From: CAYZHV01 sp964478055
Lineage (GTDB): Bacteria > Spirochaetota > Spirochaetia > DSM-27196 > Alkalispirochaetaceae
Direction: 5' to 3'
Assembly: GCA_964478055.1 (NCBI GenBank)
Contig: CAYZHV010000141.1
Span: 1 to 9,792 of the forward strand
DNA length: 9,792 nt
Shown here: in pieces, positions 1-6,112 of the stretch
Layout of the letters: every line of letters starts with the position of its first letter
Numbering within the stretch: the stretch's first letter is position 1
The notes under the pieces: generated by a model
The model's input: the letters and a program-made list of their open reading frames with translations, nothing else
Database searches by the model: none
What the model was told of the DNA's origin: nothing
Program-made: the position numbers and the translations under genes

Positions 1-1280
1 CCGCTCACGGGCACCCGCACCTGCTCCATGGAGTCTCGGAATCGCAGAGTGACCGTATTCTCTTCCTTGGTCTCGTAGTCGATGGTTACGCAGAACGGCG
101 TCCCCGCCTCGTCCTGCCGACGATAGCGTCGGCCGATGGCGCCGCTCTGATCGTAGAAGGTTGCAAAATCCTCCCGGAGATCCGCCTCGATCTCTCGAGC
201 GAGCTCGGCGAGACCGTCCTTCTTGACCAGCGGGAATACCCCCACCGTAATCGGCGCGATCTTTGGATGAAAGCGCAAGACCGTCCGGGTGTCCCCCTCG
301 GCTACCTCCTCCTCGTCGTAGGCGTCGGAGATAGCCATGAGAACGCTCCGGGTGAGGCCGGCGGAGGTCTCGATAATATAGGGCACGTAGCGCTCCCGGC
401 TCTGCTCCTCGAGATAGGTGAGGTCCTTGCCGGAGAACTCGCTGTGGCGGCTCAGGTCGTAGTCGGTGCGGTTGTGAATACCCTCGAGCTCCTGCCAGCC
501 AAAGGGGAAGAGGTACTCGATATCGAAGGCCGCCTTGGCGTAGTGGGCGAGCTCATCCGGGCCGTGCTCCTTGAACCGGAGGCGGTCGGTGCGGATACCG
601 AGCTTCTCGTAGTACTTGAGACGCTCGGCCTTCCAGTACTCGAACCACTCCATGTCCTCTCCGGGCTTGACGAAGTACTGCATCTCCATCTGCTCGAACT
701 CACAGGTTCGGAAAATAAAGTTCTTGGTGACGATCTCGTTCCGGAACGCCTTTCCAACCTGGGCGATACCGAAGGGGAGCTTGACCCGGCTCGTCTGCAG
801 CACGTTCTTGTAGTTAACGTAAATACCCTGGGCTGTCTCCGGTCGCAGGTAGACCAGCCCCTTGTCGTCAGCCACAGGGCCGAGATGGGTCTTGAACATC
901 AAATTGAACTCCCGAGGCTCGGAGAGAGGATTGCCGTTGGGGCTCGTCATACTCTCCCTCTGCTCCTCGGTTAGATGGTCCCAGCGGTACCGCTCGTTGG
1001 TAACGGTGTCCTCCACCATGGTGTCCGCAAAGTTTTCGACGTGGCCTGAGGCCTCCCAGACCCGGGGATGCATGAGAATGGAGGCGTCCAAACCGACGAT
1101 GTTGTCGTGGAGCTGGGTCATTTCCTTCCACCAGAAGTCCTGGAGCCGTTTTTTGAGCTCGACTCCCATGGGGCCGTAGTCCCAGGCAGAGGTCAACCCG
1201 CCGTATATCTCCGAGGAGGGAAATACAAATCCTCGCCGCTTGCAGAGGGAAACAATCTTGTCCAGGGTTACTTCACTCAC
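1..1280 (-). CDS. glyS: Glycyl-tRNA synthetase, single-chain (alpha2) type, C-terminus cut by window edge
   Basis: Cytoplasmic class II synthetase that attaches glycine to tRNA-Gly. I translated 426 codons from a GTG at 1280. The N-terminus has the homodimeric GlyRS signature ending in DYGPMG (residues 34-39). The catalytic core follows: RPETAQG (146-152), motif 2 beginning FRNEI (179-183) and continuing FEQMEMQ (195-201), and motif 3 around TSAGLTRS (305-312). From about residue 330 the anticodon-binding domain starts (PITVGVFPLVKKDG) and is cut at position 1. The family is usually about 460 residues, so roughly 35 are missing. GTG is the first possible start. An AGGAG at 1289-1293, inside the end of gltX, lies 8 nt upstream of it. 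The gap to gltX is 4 nt, so the two are very likely co-transcribed and translationally coupled. Residue 193 is Cys where many GlyRS motif 2 sequences have Arg. The beta-subunit (GlyQ/GlyS tetramer) type is excluded. Confidence 0.96.
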   Translation of the reverse strand, partial: MSEVTLDKIVSLCKRRGFVFPSSEIYGGLTSAWDYGPMGVELKKRLQDFWWKEMTQLHDNIVGLDASILMHPRVWEASGHVENFADTMVEDTVTNERYRWDHLTEEQRESMTSPNGNPLSEPREFNLMFKTHLGPVADDKGLVYLRPETAQGIYVNYKNVLQTSRVKLPFGIAQVGKAFRNEIVTKNFIFRTCEFEQMEMQYFVKPGEDMEWFEYWKAERLKYYEKLGIRTDRLRFKEHGPDELAHYAKAAFDIEYLFPFGWQELEGIHNRTDYDLSRHSEFSGKDLTYLEEQSRERYVPYIIETSAGLTRSVLMAISDAYDEEEVAEGDTRTVLRFHPKIAPITVGVFPLVKKDGLAELAREIEADLREDFATFYDQSGAIGRRYRRQDEAGTPFCVTIDYETKEENTVTLRFRDSMEQVRVPVS

Positions 1281-1284
1281 CTTC

Positions 1285-2754
1285 TTAACTCCTCTCTTCC
1301 AGTAGTGCTATCGCACGATCTATTCGTTTGAGACTCTCTTCCCAGCCCAGAAACGCCATGGAGCCAAACAACGGCGGGGAAACTCGGGAACCTGTGAGGG
1401 CGACCCGGAGCGGCATGAGCAGATTGCCCAGCTTCGCCTCCAGAGCCTCCGCCTCCTCTCGAAAACGGTCCTCCAGCGCTTCCTCTTCGCTGCCCTGCAT
1501 CTCTTCGAGGATCTCTCTCGACCGTTTCAGATAGCGCAGGGTTTGTTCGGCGTCGAGCTTCTTCGGAATGAGCTCCTCCGGAGCATACCCCGAGACGTCC
1601 TCGTAGAGGAAGCGCAAGAGCTGTGGGACCTCCGAGAGAAGAGTGAGACGCTCCTGAATGAGAGGCATCATGCCCTCGAAGCGGCTGCGCTCCTCCGCGG
1701 ATGGATCGTCGCTGATGAGCCCCGCCTCCTGCATGTAAGGCAGCAGCAGCTCCGCGAGCTCTTCGGTGGTGCGCTTTCGAATGTACTGGCCGTTAAACCA
1801 GCCGAGCTTCTTGTAGTCGAAGACCGCCGGCGCCTTGTTGAGCTTGTTCACGTCGAAAAGCTTCTCCAGCTCCTCCCGGGTAAAGAACTCCCGATGGTCG
1901 TCATAGGCCCAGCCGAGGAGGGAGATGTAGTTAATAATCGCTTCCGGGAGGTAGCCCTCTTTCCGAAAGTCCACGAGACTGGTGGATCCGTGCCGCTTGG
2001 AGAGCTTCTGCCCGTCCTTGCCCATCACCATGGGAAGATGGCAAAAGGTCGGAGGCTCCCACCCAAGGGCGTGATAGATGAGCACGTGGATAGGCGTTGA
2101 CGGAACCCACTCCTGGGCACGCATCACGTGGGTTATCTCCATCAGGTGGTCGTCCACGACATTGGCCAGGTGGTAGGTAGGAAATCCATCGGACTTGAGG
2201 AGAATCGGATCTGGAGGGAGGTCCTTGTTTTTCTTCTTGATGCGCCCGAGGACGAGGTCCTCGACCTCCGTGCTCCCCTCCAAGGGTACCCTGAGCCGGA
2301 CCACGGGGGTAATACCCTGCGCCTCGTACTCGGCACGCTGTTCCGGTGTGAGATCCCGAGAGCTGCGATCGTAGCCACCCTTCTTCTTCTGCTCCTCCGT
2401 ACCGGCCTCTTCTTCCTGCTGTTTGTCGGAGGTGTAGCAGTAGTAGGCGTTTCCGGAATCGAGCAAGCTTTGCGCGTACTTCCGGTAGAGCTCGGTACGT
2501 TGGGACTGAAAATAGGGCTCCTGGGGCCCGCCGACCTCGGGACCCTCATCCCAGGTGAGCCCGAGCCAGGAGAAAGTTTCGAAAATATCCCGCAAGGCTC
2601 GCTCATCGTAGCGCTTCTGGTCGGTATCCTCGATCCGAAGGATGAAGGAGCCTCCTTCGGCCCGGGCGAAAAAGTAGTTGAACAGGGCGGTTCTCACCCC
2701 TCCAATGTGCTGCAGGCCCGTTGGCGAAGGTGCGTAACGTACACGTACACTCAT
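1285..2754 (-). CDS. gltX: Glutamyl-tRNA synthetase
   Basis: Class I synthetase, 489 aa, a normal length, charging tRNA-Glu with glutamate in the cytoplasm. The N-terminus RVRYAPSPTGLQHIGG holds the HIGH-type motif at 16-19. FILRIEDTDQKR (37-48) binds glutamate and ATP. The tRNA-acceptor-binding region contains TYHLANVVDDHLMEITHVMR (193-212). The KMSKS equivalent is KLSKR (250-254), followed by HGS. The C-terminal helical anticodon-binding part runs from about 320 to the end. The zinc site seen in some GluRS is degraded: only Cys106 remains, with Thr108 and a Ser-Ser in YDRSSR in place of the other cysteines. Whether it is discriminating or also charges tRNA-Gln cannot be judged here. The ATG at 2754 has no Shine-Dalgarno and sits 9 nt from a strong -10 box, so near-leaderless initiation is likely. 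The next gene is glyS, 4 nt downstream. Confidence 0.97.
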   Translation of the reverse strand: MSVRVRYAPSPTGLQHIGGVRTALFNYFFARAEGGSFILRIEDTDQKRYDERALRDIFETFSWLGLTWDEGPEVGGPQEPYFQSQRTELYRKYAQSLLDSGNAYYCYTSDKQQEEEAGTEEQKKKGGYDRSSRDLTPEQRAEYEAQGITPVVRLRVPLEGSTEVEDLVLGRIKKKNKDLPPDPILLKSDGFPTYHLANVVDDHLMEITHVMRAQEWVPSTPIHVLIYHALGWEPPTFCHLPMVMGKDGQKLSKRHGSTSLVDFRKEGYLPEAIINYISLLGWAYDDHREFFTREELEKLFDVNKLNKAPAVFDYKKLGWFNGQYIRKRTTEELAELLLPYMQEAGLISDDPSAEERSRFEGMMPLIQERLTLLSEVPQLLRFLYEDVSGYAPEELIPKKLDAEQTLRYLKRSREILEEMQGSEEEALEDRFREEAEALEAKLGNLLMPLRVALTGSRVSPPLFGSMAFLGWEESLKRIDRAIALLEERS

Positions 2755-2763
2755 AGGTCGGGA

Positions 2764-2792
2764 AGTATAGACGTCACGTTCGGGAGGGTCAA
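2764..2792 (-). promoter_or_regulatory. Sigma70-type promoter of gltX-glyS, giving a near-leaderless transcript
   Basis: On the minus strand, TTGACC (2792-2787) is followed after exactly 17 nt by TATACT (2769-2764), a near-consensus pair. Transcription should start 6-7 nt beyond the -10 box, about 2758-2757, only 3-4 nt before the gltX ATG at 2754. No Shine-Dalgarno is present between the box and the ATG. This lies in the 81-bp gap between alaA and gltX (2755-2835), which holds no clear terminator, so read-through from alaA is also possible. The other strong minus-strand promoter in the window (4902-4930) uses the same TTGACC and spacing. Confidence 0.72.
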
Positions 2793-2835
2793 GGTAAGCT
2801 CTTGCGGTACAAGCATATAGGGCCCTACTTCCGGA

Positions 2836-4062
2836 TCAGGTCTGCCGATAGTATTCGAGGAAGTCCGCGATCTGGTCGATCGCCCAGCCCAGGGTCTCTC
2901 GATCCGGAAGAAAAACGATTCTAAAGTGGTCCGGCTGCTTCCAGTTGAATCCCGTTCCCTGGACGAGAAGGAGCTTCTTCTCCCGGAGGAGGTCGAAAAT
3001 GAACTGCTGGTCATCTACGATACCGAAGCGCTGGGTCTCGATTTTCGGGAAGAGGTAGAGAGCCCCCTTCGGCTTGACCACACTCAGGCCGGGAATGCCG
3101 CTCACCTTTTCGTAGGCGACGTCCCGCTGCTCCCGTAGCCGGCCTCCCGGAAGCACCAGGTCGTAGATGCTCTGATAACCTCCCAGGGCGGTCTGAATGG
3201 CGAACTGCGCCGGTACGTTGGAGCAGAGGCGCATATTGGCGAGAATATCGAGCCCCTCTCGGTAGTCCTTGATTAGCTGCTGCTTTCCGCTCAGGACGAG
3301 CCAACCCGCCCGGAACCCGGCGGCGCGGTACGCTTTCGAGAGTCCGTTAAAGGTGAGGCACGGTATATCCCGGCAGAACACTCCCATGGATACGTGCTCC
3401 ACATCGTCGTAGAGGATCTTGTCGTAAATCTCGTCCGCCAGCACCAGAAGGCCGTGCTCAGCGGCGATGTCGTGGAGCGCCTCGATCATCTCCCTGGGAT
3501 AGACCGCCCCGGTGGGATTGTTCGGATTTATCACTACCAGCGCCCGGGTGCGAGAGGTGATCTTGCCCCGTATGTCCTCGAGGTCGGGCTGCCACTCCGA
3601 GGACTCGTCACAGGTGTAGTGGACCGCTCTACCCCCGGAGAGGGTTACCGCCGCGGTCCAGAGCGGATAATCCGGGGCGGGAACAAGAACCTCGTCGCCG
3701 TTGTTCAGGAGCGCCTGCATGGACATGGTTATGAGCTCGCTCACCCCATTGCCAATGTAGATGTCCTCCACCCCGACGCCGTGGATACCCTTCTGCTGGT
3801 AGTACTGCATCACCGCCTTTCGAGCGGAAAAGAGCCCCTTGCTGTCGCAGTACCCTTGAGCGTTCCGGAGGTTGAGTATGACGTCGTGAAAGAGCTCATC
3901 CGGCGCATCGAAACCGAAGGGCGCGGGATTGCCGATGTTGAGCTTTACAACCTTGAATCCCTCCTCCTCCAGCCGTTTGGCCTCCTCCAGGACAGGGCCG
4001 CGAATGTCATAGCAGACATCGGAGAGCTTCTGAGACTTGTAGAATTCGGTAAAGGGGGTCAA
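2836..4062 (-). CDS. alaA: AlaA-type glutamate-pyruvate (alanine) aminotransferase
   Basis: PLP-dependent fold-type I aminotransferase, 408 aa, predicted to make alanine from pyruvate with glutamate as amino donor. It resembles E. coli AlaA along its whole length from memory, including VCYDIRGPVL (16-25), LNIGNPAPFGFDAPDE (41-56) and IGNGVSEL (103-110). Cofactor residues are visible: NPNNPTG (179-185), ADEIYDK (209-215) with Asp210 and Tyr213, the Schiff-base lysine Lys243 in NGLSKAYR, and the substrate-carboxylate arginine Arg381 in DHFRIV. The start is TTG at 4062, directly after the TAA of the preceding gene and 5 nt from a strong GGAGG. The E. coli N-terminus has nearly the same length, which supports it. 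The preceding membrane-protein gene is in the same frame, so translation is probably coupled. An aspartate or other aminotransferase is less likely given the close AlaA resemblance. Confidence 0.94.
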   Translation of the reverse strand: MTPFTEFYKSQKLSDVCYDIRGPVLEEAKRLEEEGFKVVKLNIGNPAPFGFDAPDELFHDVILNLRNAQGYCDSKGLFSARKAVMQYYQQKGIHGVGVEDIYIGNGVSELITMSMQALLNNGDEVLVPAPDYPLWTAAVTLSGGRAVHYTCDESSEWQPDLEDIRGKITSRTRALVVINPNNPTGAVYPREMIEALHDIAAEHGLLVLADEIYDKILYDDVEHVSMGVFCRDIPCLTFNGLSKAYRAAGFRAGWLVLSGKQQLIKDYREGLDILANMRLCSNVPAQFAIQTALGGYQSIYDLVLPGGRLREQRDVAYEKVSGIPGLSVVKPKGALYLFPKIETQRFGIVDDQQFIFDLLREKKLLLVQGTGFNWKQPDHFRIVFLPDRETLGWAIDQIADFLEYYRQT

Positions 4063-4869
4063 TTATTCCTCCCTGAAGCACCAGTCCAGGGCGCTCTGGA
4101 CGAGCTTGGAAACAACGAGAATATGGAGTTCGCCTCTGTTTCGATCGAGGAGACGCTCGACTTTCACCCGACTGTTGCGCTTTCGAAACGCTTCGCACCG
4201 TTGTTGAATGAGGTCCCGAATCTCCTCATCGTGCTCGCGAAAAGCGTCGAGTAGATAGAGCGCTAGGAGCTGCAGCAACGGATCCCGTGGGTCCTCGGCG
4301 ACCTCCCGGAGCACCGGCTTCGCCTCGTTGGTGCGACCGGAGAGCATGAGGCCGAATCCGTATGCCCAGCGCACCCAGGGGCGCTTGGAAGGCGGCGCCT
4401 GCTCCCGCATTTCCCCGAAATACTCCACCATCTCCTCGCCGTTGTTCGACAGCAGATGCGGAACACCGAAGGCGAGGGCAAAGCGGCTACGCAGAGCCGG
4501 CTTCTCCTCTCGGAGCTTCGCCTCGATCTTCTTTACGTCCTCCGCTCGGTTGAGGGCAATGTAGGAGTGGATAAGAAGCCGCACTTCCTGGGCACGAAAG
4601 ATCTTCTTCTCAAAGATCCGATCCTCCAGATAGGCCGCCAGGGCGCTCCAGTCCTCCCGCTCGAGATAGCTGAAGAGCTTCCAGTTGGAAATGAAGTAGC
4701 CGTTTAGCCCTGCCAGAATGGCGACGAAAATCAAAGCAAGGTACCAGTTATCCGCCCAGAAGAGCTGTGTGTACTGCCAGCCAAGAAAAAAGAGAGGCAT
4801 GAGAAAAATGAAGAGGAAGGAGAGCAGTACGACGGCATTGAAAAGGAAAAATACTGCCTTAAATTTCAC
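4063..4869 (-). CDS. Conserved-looking membrane protein with two N-terminal helices and an alpha-helical tail, function unknown
   Basis: I do not recognise this 268-residue protein. The N-terminus has two strongly hydrophobic stretches (about 4-30 and 42-61), with no cleavable signal sequence evident, so it is probably anchored in the inner membrane. The rest (about 65-268) is charged and predicted helical. It contains repeat-like segments such as DWSALAAYLEDR (73-84), WAYGFGLMLSGRTNEAKPVLRE (168-189, two parts) and PLLQLLALYLLDAF (197-210), reminiscent of TPR-like helical hairpins and probably cytoplasmic. I cannot assign a named family. The start is GTG at 4869 with GAGGA at 4881-4877, 7 nt upstream. 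It is the first gene after the divergent promoter and abuts alaA in frame. Function cannot be inferred from alaA, though the coupling suggests co-expression. Confidence 0.85.
   Translation of the reverse strand: MKFKAVFFLFNAVVLLSFLFIFLMPLFFLGWQYTQLFWADNWYLALIFVAILAGLNGYFISNWKLFSYLEREDWSALAAYLEDRIFEKKIFRAQEVRLLIHSYIALNRAEDVKKIEAKLREEKPALRSRFALAFGVPHLLSNNGEEMVEYFGEMREQAPPSKRPWVRWAYGFGLMLSGRTNEAKPVLREVAEDPRDPLLQLLALYLLDAFREHDEEIRDLIQQRCEAFRKRNSRVKVERLLDRNRGELHILVVSKLVQSALDWCFREE
4066..4074 (-). promoter_or_regulatory. Ribosome binding site that fixes the TTG start of alaA
   Basis: On the minus strand AGGGAGGAA (4074-4066) encodes the last Arg-Glu-Glu of the upstream membrane protein and is followed by TAA and then TTG. 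The GGAGG core lies 5 nt from the TTG at 4062. This strong site explains the use of TTG and suggests that ribosomes ending the upstream gene reinitiate on alaA. Confidence 0.8.
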
Positions 4870-4881
4870 GGATGAATCCTC

Positions 4882-4887
4882 TATACT
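4882..4887 (+). promoter_or_regulatory. Possible -10 box for the HD-GYP-kinase operon
   Basis: TATACT (4882-4887) on the plus strand is a good -10 match, but the element 17 nt upstream (TTAAAT, 4859-4864) is a poor -35. The alternative is TACACT at 4909-4914 with a weak TTATCG 16 nt upstream. The two plus-strand genes must start somewhere in this 71-bp gap, but the exact promoter is unresolved. Confidence 0.25.
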
Positions 4888-4901
4888 TATCGAATTATCG
4901 G

Positions 4902-4914
4902 AGTGTAGTACACT
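4902..4914. promoter_or_regulatory. 13-bp perfect palindrome over the divergent promoter, candidate operator
   Basis: The sequence AGTGTA-G-TACACT is a perfect inverted repeat around a central G. It covers the -10 box of the minus-strand promoter (4902-4907). Its right arm also offers a TACACT on the plus strand (4909-4914), 26 nt before the HD-GYP gene. Such a site could bind a dimeric regulator controlling both directions, but a symmetric pair of -10 boxes by chance is also possible. No regulator gene is in the window. Confidence 0.35.
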
Positions 4915-4930
4915 GAAAAAGTGGGGTCAA
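4902..4930 (-). promoter_or_regulatory. Sigma70-type promoter of the membrane protein-alaA operon
   Basis: On the minus strand TTGACC (4930-4925) is followed after 17 nt by TACACT (4907-4902). The expected start of transcription is about 4895, leaving a leader of about 26 nt that carries GAGGA (4881-4877) before the GTG at 4869. The -10 box forms one half of the palindrome at 4902-4914, so binding there would compete with RNA polymerase. Confidence 0.6.
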
Positions 4931-4940
4931 CGGTAGCGCA

Positions 4941-6101
4941 ATGCAAGACGTCTTAGTCTCACAGGTCCAACCGGGCAAGTACTTCACCCAGGAAGTGTTC
5001 CTGGATGAGAAGTATATCCTCCTCTCCCCGGAGACACCAATCTCCGAAGAGCTCCTCGAGCGGCTTGGCCGTTGGGGATTCGACTACGTAAAGACCGGGG
5101 GAACCCAGGCTGAAAAGCCCTCTACCGCAGCCCAGACCGCCGGAGCGAACGAAGCGCCCCTGACCCTAATAGACCAGGATATCAAAGACCGGGAGGCGAT
5201 GGAGGAGGCGAACAAGCAGTACCGCTCCTTTGTAGACTTCACGGAAAAGACCTTTACCCGCTACGTCACCGCCGGGGAGCTTCCCCAACGTGCCATCGGC
5301 GACAGGATGAAAGAGACCATCGATCTCATCCGGGAGAACCGGAAGTACATTCTCCGTCTCACGGAGCTTGATACAGGCACCAAGAACTACATTGTCGACC
5401 ACAGCGCCAAGACCGCCCTCCTCTCCATCGCCGTCGGCATGACCATGAAGCGCCCGCCCCACAAGCTGATCGAGCTCGGTACCGCCGCGCTCCTTCACGA
5501 GATCGGCATGATCAGGCTTCCCGCGAATATCTATATGACCGACAAGCCCCTGAACGATCAGGAAAAAAAGGCGATCACCGCACACACCGTCCTCGGATAC
5601 AAAATCCTCAAGCAGTTTGACTTTCCCGCACCGATCTGTCTGGCCGTTCTCGAATGCCGGGAACACATGGACGGCACCGGCTACCCGAGGAGCATTCCGG
5701 GAGAAAAGATCTCCCCCTACGCGAGGATCCTGGCAGTGACCTCCAGCTACGCCGCCATGATCTCCCAGCGCCCCTTTCGGCCTCACACGGACGGGAGCAC
5801 GGCGATGATGGAGATCCTTAAGGGGAAAGGAAACCGGTACGACCAGCAGGCGATTCGCGGCCTCGTCATGACCCTCTCCCTCTATCCCTACGGGACCTAC
5901 GTACAGCTCAAAAACGGGAGCGCCGGCATGGTGGTGGATATCGACCCCGAGCAGCCGCGGTTTCCAACGGTCAAGCTTCTGACCGATGCCACCGGAACGG
6001 TCCTCAAGGAGCGCCCCACGATTCCAACTACCGAAGACGACTACCAGGTCGCCGGACCTCTCCCGCACGAAGAGGTGCAGGCGATCAAGAGCAGTCAGTA
6101 G
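4941..6101 (+). CDS. Degenerate HD-GYP domain protein, probably catalytically inactive
   Basis: 386 aa, soluble, no signal or membrane segment. Residues 1-55 form a short N-terminal domain of the kind that precedes HD-GYP domains (VQPGKYFTQEVFLDEKYILL). A low-complexity linker spans about 55-75. The HD-GYP region spans about 145-315: DHSAKTALLS (153-162), LLHEIGM (184-190), HTVLGYKIL (215-223), DGTGYP (244-249) and ILAVTSSYAAMIS.RPFRP (263-281). A C-terminal strand-rich tail (318-360) is typical of the group. Active HD-GYP enzymes hydrolyse c-di-GMP using metals bound by HD, HHE and D residues. Here HD is HE (186-187), HDxGK ends in Met190, the His pair is Cys239-Arg240, and the downstream aspartates are Ser268 and Ala271. 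It may bind a nucleotide or protein partner without hydrolysing it. The ATG at 4941 has only a weak Shine-Dalgarno. The kinase gene follows after 11 nt. Confidence 0.88.
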   Translation: MQDVLVSQVQPGKYFTQEVFLDEKYILLSPETPISEELLERLGRWGFDYVKTGGTQAEKPSTAAQTAGANEAPLTLIDQDIKDREAMEEANKQYRSFVDFTEKTFTRYVTAGELPQRAIGDRMKETIDLIRENRKYILRLTELDTGTKNYIVDHSAKTALLSIAVGMTMKRPPHKLIELGTAALLHEIGMIRLPANIYMTDKPLNDQEKKAITAHTVLGYKILKQFDFPAPICLAVLECREHMDGTGYPRSIPGEKISPYARILAVTSSYAAMISQRPFRPHTDGSTAMMEILKGKGNRYDQQAIRGLVMTLSLYPYGTYVQLKNGSAGMVVDIDPEQPRFPTVKLLTDATGTVLKERPTIPTTEDDYQVAGPLPHEEVQAIKSSQ

Positions 6102-6112
6102 AGCGAGAAACT

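Noticed and set aside
267..974. Plus-strand open frame of 235 codons opposite glyS
   Set aside because: The minus strand encodes an unmistakable GlyRS throughout; the plus frame is open because of GC-rich codon bias and matches nothing I recognise.
2818..2827. Perfect palindrome TAGGGCCCTA in the alaA-gltX gap, considered as terminator or operator
   Set aside because: It has no loop and no T run, so it cannot act as an intrinsic terminator, and it lies outside the gltX promoter elements; short GC palindromes occur by chance.
3394..4254. Plus-strand open frame of 286 codons opposite alaA and the membrane protein gene
   Set aside because: It spans the boundary of two well-supported minus-strand genes, has no recognisable motif and looks like an antisense shadow.
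5166..6068. Minus-strand open frame of 300 codons opposite the HD-GYP gene
   Set aside because: The plus strand has clear HD-GYP motifs in order; the antisense frame has no motif or ribosome binding site.
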